Shown: positions 40,541 through 49,966, numbered from the stretch's first letter. The stretch: 64,000 bases of DNA from Agrococcus sediminis (GCF_007923295.1 NZ_VOIR01000013.1:290646-354645), one strand, 5' to 3'. Translations and numbers: made by a program. The notes: generated by a model not told the origin, from the sequence alone.

Positions 40541-42172
40541 TCACGCGGCGCGCACCGCGACCGTGCGATCGACGAGGTCGGCCGGCAGGGGCGCGTGGCT
40601 GATGGCGAGCACGATGCGGCCGTCGCCGCGGGCAGCTTGGAGGATGTCGCGGAGCATCGGCTCGGCGAGCTCGCGGTCGACGGATGCGGTGGGCTCGTCG
40701 AGCACGAGGACGCGCACGTCGGCGAGCAGCGCGCGGGCGAGCGCGATGCGCTGCGCCTGCCCGCCGGAGACGAGGCCGCCGCGCTCCCCAAGCTGCGTCG
40801 CGAGCCCGTCGCGCTCGCGCGCCCAGTCGGCGAGGCCGACCCGCTCGAGCACCGCCCACAGCTCGGCGTCGTCGGCGGTGTCGCGGGCGAAGCGCAGGTT
40901 CTGCTCGAGGTCCTCGTCGAAGATGTGCGGGCGCTGCTCGACCAGCAGCACCGAGCGACGCAGCGCGTCCGGGTCGATGCCCCGCACATCGCGCCCGCCG
41001 ATGCGGTAGCCGCCGGTCGACTCGAGCAGCCGCACGAGCGCGAGCGCGAGGGTCGACTTGCCGGCGCCCGAGGGGCCGACGACCGCGACCGTCTCGCCCG
41101 GCTGCGCGACGAGGTCGACCGGCCGGAAGGCGGGTGCGCGCCCGGGCCACGCGGCCTGCAGGCCGGAGAGCTCGAGCGCGCCCGACGGCGGCACCGCGTC
41201 TCCGCCGTCGGCGGGCACGGCGGCCGCCGAGGCGTCATCGGGCAGTGCCTCGGCGACCCGCTCGGCGGCGGCGTGCGACTCGCGCCAGGCGATCACCGCC
41301 GGCGGCGCGGCGCCCCACACCTCGAAGACCGCGAGCCCGATGAGCGCCACGAGCGCGGCGAGCGGGCCCGAGAGGCCGCCCTCCGCGACCGCCGGGGCCG
41401 CGATGAGCACGGCGGCGAGCACGCTGCCGCCGGCGGCGAGCGCGATGAGCCCGGCTCCCGCCCCGGCGGCGAGCGCGTGCCGGCGGGCGCGGCGCACGAG
41501 CTCGGCGTCGAGCGCCTCGAGCGCGCGGCGCCGCTCGCGCTCCGCACCGTAGGCGCGCAGCAGGTCGAGGGCGCGCACGTGGTCGACGAGCGCCGCCTCG
41601 AGCCGCGACCGCAGCGGCCCGAGCGCCGCGTCGGCGCTGCCGGCGATGCGCGCGGTCACGAGCGCCGCGAGCCCGCCCGCGACGACCACGGCAACGAGCA
41701 GCGCCGCCCCGGCTGCGGGCAGGATCCAGGCGACGGTGGCGATCGCGAGCCCGACCGCGATCCCGCTCGCCGTCAGCGGCCCGACGACGCGCAGCGGCCA
41801 GTCCTGCAGCCGGTCGACGTCACCCACGAGCCGCGGCATGAGCTCGCTCGAGCGGCCGACCCCGACAGGGGCCACCGGCCGCAGCCGGTCGAAGGCCGCG
41901 CGCCGGGCCGAGCCGAGCATCCGGAACGCCGCCTCGTGCGAGACGAGCCGCTCGAGGTAGCGACCGGCGGCGCGCCCGATGGCGAAGGCGCGCACGCCCA
42001 CGATCGCCATCTGCAGGTGCAGGATCGGCGGCTGGGACGACGCGGCGGCGAGCAGCCAGCCGGCGGTGGCCATGAGCGCGATCGCGAGCGTCGCGGTGAG
42101 CGCCGCCGCCGCGATGCCGCCGGCCATGCGCCGCCGCTGGCCGAGGGTCCTGAGCACCTCGCGGCCGGTCAC
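40541..42172 (-). CDS. cydC: Thiol export ABC transporter subunit CydC
   Basis: A 543-residue half-transporter: six transmembrane helices (about 20-310) then an ATPase domain with Walker A GPSGAGKSTLALAL, signature LVSGGQAQRIALARALL and Walker B VLVLDEPTASVD. CydDC exports glutathione or cysteine-type thiols and heme to the periplasmic side and is needed to assemble cytochrome bd. GTG 42172 overlaps the cydD stop (GTGA). It is the last gene of cydABDC. Confidence 0.93.
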   Translation of the reverse strand: MTGREVLRTLGQRRRMAGGIAAAALTATLAIALMATAGWLLAAASSQPPILHLQMAIVGVRAFAIGRAAGRYLERLVSHEAAFRMLGSARRAAFDRLRPVAPVGVGRSSELMPRLVGDVDRLQDWPLRVVGPLTASGIAVGLAIATVAWILPAAGAALLVAVVVAGGLAALVTARIAGSADAALGPLRSRLEAALVDHVRALDLLRAYGAERERRRALEALDAELVRRARRHALAAGAGAGLIALAAGGSVLAAVLIAAPAVAEGGLSGPLAALVALIGLAVFEVWGAAPPAVIAWRESHAAAERVAEALPDDASAAAVPADGGDAVPPSGALELSGLQAAWPGRAPAFRPVDLVAQPGETVAVVGPSGAGKSTLALALVRLLESTGGYRIGGRDVRGIDPDALRRSVLLVEQRPHIFDEDLEQNLRFARDTADDAELWAVLERVGLADWARERDGLATQLGERGGLVSGGQAQRIALARALLADVRVLVLDEPTASVDRELAEPMLRDILQAARGDGRIVLAISHAPLPADLVDRTVAVRAA

Positions 42173-43845
42173 GCGGCCACCTCCGCGCCCAGTCGCACGA
42201 CCCGGTCGGCGGCCGCGATCACCGCGGGCCGGTGGCTCGCGACGAGCACGATCGCCCCGTCGTCGGCCGCCGCGCGCAGCCCCTCGAGCACCCGCAGCTC
42301 GCTGTCGGCGTCGAGCGCGCTCGTGGGCTCGTCGGCGAGCAGCACCGCGGCGCCGGTCGCGACGCGGTGGAGCGCCCGCGCGAGCACCACGCGCTGCGCC
42401 TGGCCGCCCGAGAGCCCCAGCGAGCCGCCGGTCGCCGGCTCGAGCCGGGCCTGCAGGTCGACGGCGATGCCGGCGCGGGCGAGCGCGGCCTCGACGGCGC
42501 GGTCGACTTCGGCGGCGCTGTCGGATCCGGCGGCGCTGCCGGATGCGTCGGGCCGGCCGAGCGCGACGTTGTCGCGCACCGTGCCGGTCACCACGGCGTC
42601 CCAGGCGCCCTGCGGCGCCCAGGCCAGCGCCGACGCATCCGGCACCGCGCCGTCGAGGCCGACCCGGCCGCGCGCCGGGGCGAGGCCGAGCAGCCCCGCG
42701 AAGGCGCTCGACTTGCCCGCGCCCGACGCCCCGGCGAGCACCACGAGCTCGCCGGGCATCGCGCGCAGCGACACCGGCGGCAGCCAGCGCTCCCCGCGGC
42801 GCACCTCGAGCGACTCGACGACGAGGCCGGGCCCCGCGGCGGGCGCCGGCCGCACGGTGCTCGCCGGCGCCTCGATGAGGTCGAGCACCGCGCGGGACGC
42901 CTCGAGGCCCTCGGTCGACGCGTGGTACGCGGCCCCGACCTGCCGGACCGGCCAGAACGCATCCGGCACCAGGATGAGCACGCTGAAGGCGAGCCCGAGC
43001 GCGATGTCGCCCTCGACGAGTCGGATGCCGACCGAGACGGCGACGAGCGCCACCGAGAGCGCACCGGCGAGCTCGAGCACCATCGACGACACGAACGAGA
43101 CGCGCAGCACCGCCATCGTGCGCTCGCGGTGCTGGTCGCTCAGCGCGTCGACGCGCGCGGCCGCGCGCCGGTCGCGGCCGAACAGCCGCAGCGTCGCGAG
43201 CCCCTCGAGGGTGTCGAGCCACGAGCGGGCGAGCTTGGCGGTGGACGCCCACTGCTCGCGCTGCAGCCGCTCGGTCGCGAGGCCGATGAGCACCATGAAG
43301 ACGGGGATGAGCGGCAGGCACAGCAGCACCGCGATGCCGCTGAAGGGGTCTTGCAGCCACAGCGCCGCGACCACGATCGGCGTCGCGACGACCGTGCGCA
43401 CGAGCTGCGGCAGGAACTGGCCGAACCAGCCGTCGAGCGCAGCGAGCCCCCGGCCGAGCGCCGTCGCGGTGTCGGCGGCCCCGGCGGGGCTGCCGTGCTC
43501 GCCGATGCGCGCGAGCGCCGCGGTGCGCAGCTGCGACTGCACTCGCGCGGCGGCTGCCGGCGCCAGGGAGCCCGACAGCCACGCGGTCGCGGCCCGCACG
43601 AGCACGGCGACCGCCGCGAGCGCGACGTCGGGCACGACCGACGCCGGCGGCGCTCCCTGCACGACGGCGCCGATCGCGTGCCCCGCGAACCACGCGAACG
43701 CGACGATCGCGCCCGTCTGCACGAGCGCGACGACCCCCTCCCGCAGCAGGTGAGCTCGCGCGCCGGGGGCGTGCCGCAGCAGGCGCGGATCGAGCGGGGC
43801 GCGGCTGGCGCGCGCGGGCGGCTGCGGCCGGTGGGCCCTCGGCAC
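42169..43845 (-). CDS. cydD: Thiol export ABC transporter subunit CydD
   Basis: A 558-residue partner of CydC, with transmembrane helices in the first ~300 residues and an ATPase domain (GASGAGKSSAFAGLLGLAP, LGLSGGQAQRVVLARALHR, VLLADEPTSALDADSE). The start is uncertain. No ATG is near; GTG 43845 is used, but CTG 43875 overlaps the cydB stop as CTGA and would add 10 residues. No clear ribosome-binding site precedes either. Confidence 0.88.
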   Translation of the reverse strand: MPRAHRPQPPARASRAPLDPRLLRHAPGARAHLLREGVVALVQTGAIVAFAWFAGHAIGAVVQGAPPASVVPDVALAAVAVLVRAATAWLSGSLAPAAAARVQSQLRTAALARIGEHGSPAGAADTATALGRGLAALDGWFGQFLPQLVRTVVATPIVVAALWLQDPFSGIAVLLCLPLIPVFMVLIGLATERLQREQWASTAKLARSWLDTLEGLATLRLFGRDRRAAARVDALSDQHRERTMAVLRVSFVSSMVLELAGALSVALVAVSVGIRLVEGDIALGLAFSVLILVPDAFWPVRQVGAAYHASTEGLEASRAVLDLIEAPASTVRPAPAAGPGLVVESLEVRRGERWLPPVSLRAMPGELVVLAGASGAGKSSAFAGLLGLAPARGRVGLDGAVPDASALAWAPQGAWDAVVTGTVRDNVALGRPDASGSAAGSDSAAEVDRAVEAALARAGIAVDLQARLEPATGGSLGLSGGQAQRVVLARALHRVATGAAVLLADEPTSALDADSELRVLEGLRAAADDGAIVLVASHRPAVIAAADRVVRLGAEVAA

Positions 43846-43871
43846 GTCGGCGATCGGGAGGCTCGGCTCGG

Positions 43872-44906
43872 TCAGTGCGCTGCCGCTTCGACGGCCGCGA
43901 CGGTGACGCGCCGGCGGAAGACCCAGTAGGTCCACGCCTGGTAGGCCAGCACGAGCGGCAGGCAGATGAGCGCCGCCCACGTCATCACCTCGAGCGTGTA
44001 GGGGCTCGAGGAGGCGTTCGCGACGGTGAGCCCGACGAAGTCGGCGGTCGGGTTCGACGCCGGCATGACGAACGGCCCGCCCGCGCGAGTCAGCAGCGAG
44101 CCGAAGAGCGCGAGCACGGCGAAGGCGACGGTCGCGGCGGTGAGGGCGAACGCGCGCCCGTCGCGGCCCACGCCGTTCATGAGCCAGGCGCCCACGAGCG
44201 CCACCGCGGCGAGCGCCGAGAGCACGACGACGAGCGGCGTGGGGTTCTGGGCGACCGTCCACGCGAGGAACACGACGGCGACGACGCCGGTGCCGAGCAG
44301 CGCCCGGCCGGCGAGCGCGTGCGCGCGCTGCTTGAGGTCGCCGTCGGTCTTGAGCGCGAGGAACACGGCGCCGTGCGCCAGGAAGAGCCCGAGCGTCGTG
44401 ATGCCGCCGAGCAGCGCGTAGGGGCTCAGCAGCGACAGCAGGCCGCCGGTCATGAGCGCTCCGCCCTGGTGCGGCTCCATCGGCAGGCCCTGGGCGAGGC
44501 TCGCGAACGCGACGCCCCACAGCAGCGCCGGGATGGCGGAGCCGACGACGATGCAGAGGTCCCAGCCCGCGCGCCAGCGGGCCGAGTCGCGCTGATGCCG
44601 GAACTCGAAGGACACCGCGCGCACGATGAGGCCGAGCAGCAGCACGAGGAGCGCGAGGAAGAACCCCGAGAACATCGTCGCGTACCACTCGGGGAACGCG
44701 GCGAAGAGGCTCGCGCCGGCCACGATGAGCCAGGTCTCGTTGAGGTCCCACACCGGCCCGATGGCGTTGATGATGCGGCGCCGGTCGGTCTCGGAGCGCC
44801 CGAGCACGGGCAGGCTCATGCCGACGCCGAAGTCGAAGCCGTCGAGCACGAAGTACATGACGAACATGAACCCGATGAGCAGGAACCAGATGAGCGAGAG
44901 GTCCAT
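43872..44906 (-). CDS. cydB: Cytochrome bd ubiquinol/menaquinol oxidase subunit II
   Basis: A 344-residue membrane subunit with about eight or nine transmembrane helices: LIWFLLIGFMFVMYFVLDGF at the start is the hallmark of CydB, then GPVWDLNETWLIVAGASLFA and AFPEWYATMFSGFFL. It pairs with CydA in the high-affinity, proton-non-pumping terminal oxidase. It starts 9 bp after cydA. Confidence 0.96.
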   Translation of the reverse strand: MDLSLIWFLLIGFMFVMYFVLDGFDFGVGMSLPVLGRSETDRRRIINAIGPVWDLNETWLIVAGASLFAAFPEWYATMFSGFFLALLVLLLGLIVRAVSFEFRHQRDSARWRAGWDLCIVVGSAIPALLWGVAFASLAQGLPMEPHQGGALMTGGLLSLLSPYALLGGITTLGLFLAHGAVFLALKTDGDLKQRAHALAGRALLGTGVVAVVFLAWTVAQNPTPLVVVLSALAAVALVGAWLMNGVGRDGRAFALTAATVAFAVLALFGSLLTRAGGPFVMPASNPTADFVGLTVANASSSPYTLEVMTWAALICLPLVLAYQAWTYWVFRRRVTVAAVEAAAH

Positions 44907-44915
44907 CGCCGCCTC

Positions 44916-46340
44916 CTAGTAGACCGTCACCGGCTGCGCGGGCCTGCCGGTCTCGTCGAGCTCGGGGGCGTCGGCCGGGCCGCGCTGGGCCGCGCGCTGC
45001 ATGAGGCGGAACTCGATGACGCCGAGGATGCCGTAGATGAGGGTGAAGGCGATGAGCGAGGTGAGCACCTCGCCGCCGGTGACGCCCGGGCTCACGCCGT
45101 CCTCGGTGCGCATCTGCGAGAAGACGAGCCACGGCTGCCGGCCCATCTCGGTGAAGATCCACCCGACGGTCATGCCCAGCAGCGGCAGCGGCAGGCTCCA
45201 GATCGCGACCGTCCACACCCAGCGCGGCAGGTCGACGCGGCCCTTGCGCGTGAGCCACAGGCCCACGAGCGCGATGCCGAACGAGAGGAAGCCGAGGCCC
45301 ATCATCCAGCGGAACGACCAGTACGTGACCCAGATGATGGGCGTGTAGTCGGCCTCGCCCCAGAGGGCGGTGTACTCGGCCTGCAGATCGTTGATGCCCT
45401 CGACGGTGCCGAGCGGGTCGTGCGTCGACAGCAGCGCGAGCAGGTAGGGTACGCGCACCGAGAAGATCTCGTGCTCGCCGTCGGGCGTGCCGAGGCTGAA
45501 GAGGGAGAAGGATGCGTCGTAGCCGGAGGCCGTGTCGTAGAGGGCCTCGGCAGCGGCCATCTTCATCGGCTGCGCGGCGACCATCGCGAGCGACACCATG
45601 TCGCCGGTGATGAAGGTGAGCATGCCGCCGCCGACGACGCTCCAGAGGCCGACGCGCAGCGACCGGTGCATCATCCCGGTGTGCTGGCCGCGCTTGAGGT
45701 GCCAGGCCGAGACGCCGACCATCACCGCGCCCGCCACCATCACGGAGGCGAACATCGTGTGCGGGAACGACGCGAGCGCGACGGGGTTGGTGAGCACCGC
45801 GCCGATGTCGGTCAGCTCGGCGCGCTGCCGGTCCTCGTTGATCACGAACCCGACGGGGTTCTGCATGAAGGCGTTCGCCGCGAGGATGAAGTAGGCGCTC
45901 GCCATCGTGCCCAGCGCCGTCATGTAGATCGTGAGCAGGTGCACCTTGGGCGAGAGCCGGTTCCAGCCGAAGATCCACAGGCCGATGAACGTCGCCTCGA
46001 AGAAGAAGGCGATGAGCCCCTCGAAGGCGAGCGGGGCGCCGAAGACGTCGCCGATGAACCGCGAGTAGTCGGACCAGTTCATGCCGAACTGGAACTCCTG
46101 CACGATGCCCGTCGCGACGCCGATCGCGAAGTTGATGAGGAAGAGCTTCCCGAAGAAGTGCGTCAGCCGCAGGTGCTCGACGTTGCCGGTGCGCACCCAC
46201 GCGGTCTGGAAGCCCGCCGTGAGCCAGACCATGCCCAGGGTGATGGGCACGAACAGGAAGTGGTAGACCGTCGTCAGCCCGAACTGCCACTGGGACAGGA
46301 CGAGCGGATCGAGCTCCTGCGCGAGGGGAACGATGGGCAT
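44916..46340 (-). CDS. cydA: Cytochrome bd ubiquinol/menaquinol oxidase subunit I
   Basis: A 474-residue heme subunit. LSQWQFGLTTVYHFLFVPIT carries the heme b595 ligand (His27 here); GWIFTEMGRQPWLVF and the short Q loop mark the actinobacterial type. It oxidises quinol and reduces O2 at low oxygen. I chose ATG 46340, after AAAGGCGG, over the upstream ATG 46364. First gene of cydABDC. Confidence 0.96.
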   Translation of the reverse strand: MPIVPLAQELDPLVLSQWQFGLTTVYHFLFVPITLGMVWLTAGFQTAWVRTGNVEHLRLTHFFGKLFLINFAIGVATGIVQEFQFGMNWSDYSRFIGDVFGAPLAFEGLIAFFFEATFIGLWIFGWNRLSPKVHLLTIYMTALGTMASAYFILAANAFMQNPVGFVINEDRQRAELTDIGAVLTNPVALASFPHTMFASVMVAGAVMVGVSAWHLKRGQHTGMMHRSLRVGLWSVVGGGMLTFITGDMVSLAMVAAQPMKMAAAEALYDTASGYDASFSLFSLGTPDGEHEIFSVRVPYLLALLSTHDPLGTVEGINDLQAEYTALWGEADYTPIIWVTYWSFRWMMGLGFLSFGIALVGLWLTRKGRVDLPRWVWTVAIWSLPLPLLGMTVGWIFTEMGRQPWLVFSQMRTEDGVSPGVTGGEVLTSLIAFTLIYGILGVIEFRLMQRAAQRGPADAPELDETGRPAQPVTVY

Positions 46341-46362
46341 GGGCCGCCTTTCGACACCCTCC

Positions 46363-46392
46363 ATTCAACGCCGGTCGCCCATCGATCGGCAA
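46363..46392 (-). promoter_or_regulatory. Candidate cydABDC promoter
   Basis: On the minus strand TTGCCG (46392-46387), an 18-bp spacer and TTGAAT (46368-46363) form a plausible promoter, with a start near 46356 and a short leader. No Rex-type (TTGTGA...TCACAA) site is seen. Confidence 0.45.
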
Positions 46393-46416
46393 AGACACGC
46401 CGAGCGCTGTCTGATA

Positions 46417-46438
46417 CCTCCCGGGTCCCCGAGGGAGG
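46417..46438 (-). terminator. Inverted repeat after the TetR gene
   Basis: CCTCCC (46417-46422) and GGGAGG (46433-46438) could form a hairpin just downstream of the TetR stop at 46445. There is no U-run, so termination is only a guess. Confidence 0.35.
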
Positions 46439-46444
46439 GGTCGC

Positions 46445-47086
46445 TCAGGCCTCGCCGAAGGCGGCCGTGAGGTGCCGGAGCGCGCACTCGCGGCCGAGCT
46501 CGAGGTAGCGCGCATCGCCGTCGGCGTCGTGCAGGAACGCGTACGTCACGAGCGCGTCGAGCCCGCCGATCGCCTTCTCCAGGTCGATGCGGCCGGCGTC
46601 GTCGAGCTCGATCCCCCAGCGCTCCCGCACGTGGGCCTCGACGACCGCCGCGAACTGCGGCGCGACCGGCTCGCGGTGCTGCGGACCGAGGTCGAGCCCC
46701 TCGCCCGCGCGCAGCGAGCGGAACGACGGCAGCTCGCGGAAGATCTCGATCATCGTGTCGAACAGCGCCTCCGCGGCCTCCTGCCAGGTCTCGTGCGGCA
46801 TCGCCAGCACCCGCCCGACGGCGTGCCGCATCCGCTCGTGGTTGCGCTCCGCGAGCGCGACGAGCACCGCGACGCGGTCGGGGAAGTAGCGGTAGACGGT
46901 GCCGATCGACGCGCCGGCGCGCTCGGCGACCAGCGCGGTCGTCAGGTGCTCGATGCCGTGCTCGACGACGACCGCCGCCGCGGCGTCGAGCAGCGCCTCG
47001 ACGCGCTGCGCCGCCCGGGCCTGCACCGGCTCGTGGCGGACGGTGACCGACGGGACTGACGGCCCGTCGTCGCTGCGATCGTTCAT
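46445..47086 (-). CDS. TetR/AcrR-family transcriptional regulator
   Basis: A 213-residue repressor-type protein. The N-terminal helix-turn-helix (about residues 20-65) shows LLDAAAAVVVEHGIEHLTTA and AERAGASIGTVYRYFPDRVA; the C-terminal ligand domain has YAFLHDADGDARYLELGREC. I chose ATG 47086; ATG 47104 and GTG further upstream are alternatives. It is co-directional with cydABDC 105 bp downstream, so control of the oxidase is possible but unproven. Confidence 0.88.
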   Translation of the reverse strand: MNDRSDDGPSVPSVTVRHEPVQARAAQRVEALLDAAAAVVVEHGIEHLTTALVAERAGASIGTVYRYFPDRVAVLVALAERNHERMRHAVGRVLAMPHETWQEAAEALFDTMIEIFRELPSFRSLRAGEGLDLGPQHREPVAPQFAAVVEAHVRERWGIELDDAGRIDLEKAIGGLDALVTYAFLHDADGDARYLELGRECALRHLTAAFGEA

Positions 47087-47135
47087 GGGCACATCATCTC
47101 GCATGGCGGCGCCGCGAGGTGAGACCCTTTCATCC

Positions 47136-47831
47136 ATGTGCGGCCGCTACGTCCTCGCCACCCCCACGCCCGACCTCGTGGCGCTCTTCGAGATCGACGA
47201 GGCGGGCGCCGACCTGCCCGAGCCGAGCTGGAACATCCCGCCGACCACGCAGGTGCCGATCGTCGTCGAGCCTCGGCCGCGCGACGACGCGCCGCCCGCG
47301 CGACGGCTCGAGTCGGCCCGCTGGGGGCTCGTGCCCGCGTGGGCCGACGACGTCTCCGTCGGCCAGCGCGCCTTCAACGCCCGCAGCGAGACCGCGGCCT
47401 CGAAGCCGATGTTCCGGGATGCGGTGCGCGAGCGGCGCGCGCTGGTGCCGGCCGACGGGTGGTACGAGTGGCGGCGCGCCGGAGACGAGAAGACGCCGTT
47501 CTACATCCACGGCGACGCGCCCATCGCGTTCGCCGGCCTGTACGCGTGGTGGAAGCAGCCCGACGGCACGTGGCTCCTCTCGACCAGCATCCTCACCGCG
47601 GCTTCGGCCGGGCAGCTCGCCGGCATCCACGAGCGCATGCCGCTCGTGGTCTCGCCCGAGCTGCGCGACGCGTGGCTCGACCCGACCGAGGACGGCGAGG
47701 CCGCCCTCGAGGCGGTCGTCGCCGAGGCGCCGGACGTCGTCGCCTCGCTCGCGCTGCACCCGGTCGACCGACGGGTGGGCAGCGTGCGCGAGCAGGGGCC
47801 TGACCTCATCGCGCCCGCGCCCACCGAGTAG
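47136..47831 (+). CDS. SOS response-associated peptidase (SRAP/HMCES, YedK-like)
   Basis: A 231-residue DNA-protein crosslinking enzyme that traps abasic sites in single-stranded DNA through its N-terminal Cys. The catalytic residues are in place: Cys2 right after Met (MCGRYV), Asn81 in FNARSET, Glu111 in DGWYEW, His165 in AGIHERMPL. Met must be removed for activity. Divergent from the TetR gene. Confidence 0.95.
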   Translation: MCGRYVLATPTPDLVALFEIDEAGADLPEPSWNIPPTTQVPIVVEPRPRDDAPPARRLESARWGLVPAWADDVSVGQRAFNARSETAASKPMFRDAVRERRALVPADGWYEWRRAGDEKTPFYIHGDAPIAFAGLYAWWKQPDGTWLLSTSILTAASAGQLAGIHERMPLVVSPELRDAWLDPTEDGEAALEAVVAEAPDVVASLALHPVDRRVGSVREQGPDLIAPAPTE

Positions 47832-47865
47832 GGTCGAGTCGCATCCACGGCTCGGGAGGTCACGC

Positions 47866-48903
47866 ATGGAGGAGCTCGATCCGCTCGCGCGCATCCCTGA
47901 GCCGATCAAGCACACCGCGGCGCGCGTCGAGGACTGGCTGCACGAGCAGCGCGAGGCCATCGCGCTGCGCGCCGGCCGGCTGCCCGCGATCGTCGCCTAC
48001 CCCGGGTACGGCGGCGACGGCTGGGTGCGCGTGCTCGCGCGCGTGCTGCTCGTGGAGCCCGGCGGCGAGCGCGGCGCGCAGTACGAGGACGTGCGCGGCT
48101 GGCGCTCGTTCACGTCGCTCTCCCTGAACGACGTCGACGTCACGATCGAGGGCGGGGGCGTGCGGCACGTGGTGACCGCCGACCGCGGCGGCGTGCTCGA
48201 CGCCATCGTGCCCATCCGCCTCGATCCCGGCTGGCAGGAGGTGACGGTGTCGGTGCCCGGCTCTGCGCCCGTCGTCGCGCCGGTCTTCGTCGTCGATCCC
48301 GCCACGCGCTTCGGCATCGTCAGCGACATCGACGACACGGTGATGGTGACGTCGCTCCCCCGGCCGCTGCTCGCCGCCTGGAACGCCTTCGTGCTCGACG
48401 AGCACGGGCGCACGCCGGTCCCCGGGATGGCGGTGCTCTACGAGCGCATCGCGCAGCAGCATCCCGGCAGCCCGTTCATCTACCTCTCGACCGGCGCCTG
48501 GAACGCGGCGCCCGCGCTCACGCGCTTCCTCTCGCGCAACCTCTACCCCGCGGGCAGCCTGCTGCTGACCGACTGGGGGCCCACGCACGACCGCTTCTTC
48601 CGCTCCGGCAAGGAGCACAAGCGCGCGCAGCTGCGGCGGCTCGCGCGCGAGTTCCCGCACATGCAGTGGCTGCTCGTCGGCGACGACGGCCAGCACGACG
48701 AGGAGCTCTACGGCGAGTTCGCGAACGCCCACCCGCAGAACGTGCGCGCCGTGGCGATCCGAGCCCTGTCGACGCAGGAGGCGGTGCTGGCCGGTGGCCG
48801 CAAGCACGCCGAGACGCGGTCGATGCACCCGTGGGTGTGGTCGTCGAACGGCGGCGGCCTGGCGAAGGAGCTCGGCGCCATCCCCGAGCTCGCGGTGCTG
48901 TGA
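47866..48903 (+). CDS. App1-family (DUF2183) phosphatidate phosphatase-like protein
   Basis: A 345-residue HAD-like phosphatase. The DxDxT motif is FGIVSDIDDTVMVTS at about residue 160; YLSTGAWNAAPALTRFL and WLLVGDDGQHDEELYGEF supply the other HAD motifs. The N-terminal ~150 residues form a beta-rich domain (AIVAYPGYGGDGWVRVLARV). The yeast relative App1 dephosphorylates phosphatidate; bacterial substrates are unproven. GGGAGG precedes ATG 47866. Confidence 0.87.
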   Translation: MEELDPLARIPEPIKHTAARVEDWLHEQREAIALRAGRLPAIVAYPGYGGDGWVRVLARVLLVEPGGERGAQYEDVRGWRSFTSLSLNDVDVTIEGGGVRHVVTADRGGVLDAIVPIRLDPGWQEVTVSVPGSAPVVAPVFVVDPATRFGIVSDIDDTVMVTSLPRPLLAAWNAFVLDEHGRTPVPGMAVLYERIAQQHPGSPFIYLSTGAWNAAPALTRFLSRNLYPAGSLLLTDWGPTHDRFFRSGKEHKRAQLRRLAREFPHMQWLLVGDDGQHDEELYGEFANAHPQNVRAVAIRALSTQEAVLAGGRKHAETRSMHPWVWSSNGGGLAKELGAIPELAVL

Positions 48904-48907
48904 CGCC

Positions 48908-49339
48908 GTGAGGCTGCAGATCTCGGGCACCCACGACGGGCCGCGCGCCATCGCGGTCGCGGCCATCCGCGACGCCGCGGGGCGGCTGCTCGTCACGAGC
49001 GCGGGCGTCGAGGGGCGCACCTACGCCCGGCCGCCCGGCGGCGGCATCGACCTCGGCGAGCGGGCGGCGGATGCGGTGGTGCGGGAGCTGCGCGAGGAGC
49101 TCGGCCTCGAGGCGGTCGAGCCGCGGCTGCTCGGCGTGCTCGAGAGCCCCCTGCGGCTGCCGCAGGGCCTGCGCCACGAGATCGTGTTCGTCTTCGAGGT
49201 GCACGTCGATGCGGAGGCGATCCTGCCGTGCACGACCGACGCCGGCCATCCGGTGTGGTGGCTGACCGCCGAGCACCGCGCCGACCCCGACCTCACGCTC
49301 GTGCCCGAGGGGCTCGCCGAGCTGCTCGGCCTCGACTGA
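48908..49339 (+). CDS. Nudix hydrolase
   Basis: A 143-residue Nudix protein with the box GGGIDLGERAADAVVRELRE followed by ELGL (G-x5-E-x7-REL-x-EEL). It hydrolyses a nucleoside-diphosphate-linked substrate that cannot be named. GTG 48908 is 4 bp after the App1 stop and is probably cotranscribed. Confidence 0.9.
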   Translation: MRLQISGTHDGPRAIAVAAIRDAAGRLLVTSAGVEGRTYARPPGGGIDLGERAADAVVRELREELGLEAVEPRLLGVLESPLRLPQGLRHEIVFVFEVHVDAEAILPCTTDAGHPVWWLTAEHRADPDLTLVPEGLAELLGLD

Positions 49340-49351
49340 CGCCGCGTCCGG

Positions 49352-49966
49352 CTAGCGGGCGAGCACCTCGCCGGCGTGCCCCGAGGCGCGCATCCACCCG
49401 CCGGCCTCGGTGATCCGCACCGGCGCTTCCCCGAGGAAGCGCATGGCCACGAGCGCCGCCGCCTGCCCGGCGGTCAGCCCGCTCGGGTCGACCGCGCGCG
49501 CCCAGACCGCGCGCTCCGCGCGGCGCCGCACCGCCTCGCCGGGCGAGCGCGGCAGCGCGGCCTCGACGTCGGCCGCCGCCTGCGCGGCGAGCGAGCGCAC
49601 CGCCTCCGCATCGACGTCGCCCGCGTGCGCCCAGCCGCCCCGCGGCGGCGAGACGGCCGCCCACGCCGGGCGACGCACGGCATCCGGCACCTCGACGTCG
49701 GCGCCCTCGCGCAGCGCGTCGCGCAGCGCCGGCAGCGCCACGACGCCGTCGAACCTCGCCGGCTCGCGCATGCGCGACGCGCGCGCGACGAGGATCGTCG
49801 GGCCGGTGTCGAGCAAGCCGCTCGAGGCGGTCATGGGCGTGGTCAGCAGCGCGACGTCGCCGTCGGCCGCGAGCCGCACCGTGCCGTCGCCGAAGACGGC
49901 GGCGCGGTCGAGCAGGAGGACGAGGTCGGCGCGGGCGCGCTCGTCGAGGGAGAGGATGGCGTGCAT
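49352..49966 (-). CDS. Hypothetical protein, no recognised domain
   Basis: A 204-residue acidic, Ala/Arg-rich cytoplasmic protein with no signal peptide or membrane segment. An N-terminal half with regular hydrophobic patterning (AILSLDERARADLVLLLDRA, then GDVALLTTPMTASSG) is followed by a helical C-terminal half (SPGEAVRRRAERAVWARAVD). I do not recognise it; codon use matches its neighbours, so it looks like a resident gene. Divergent from tesB, with TAGTCT and AGGGAG between the two starts. Confidence 0.65.
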   Translation of the reverse strand: MHAILSLDERARADLVLLLDRAAVFGDGTVRLAADGDVALLTTPMTASSGLLDTGPTILVARASRMREPARFDGVVALPALRDALREGADVEVPDAVRRPAWAAVSPPRGGWAHAGDVDAEAVRSLAAQAAADVEAALPRSPGEAVRRRAERAVWARAVDPSGLTAGQAAALVAMRFLGEAPVRITEAGGWMRASGHAGEVLAR

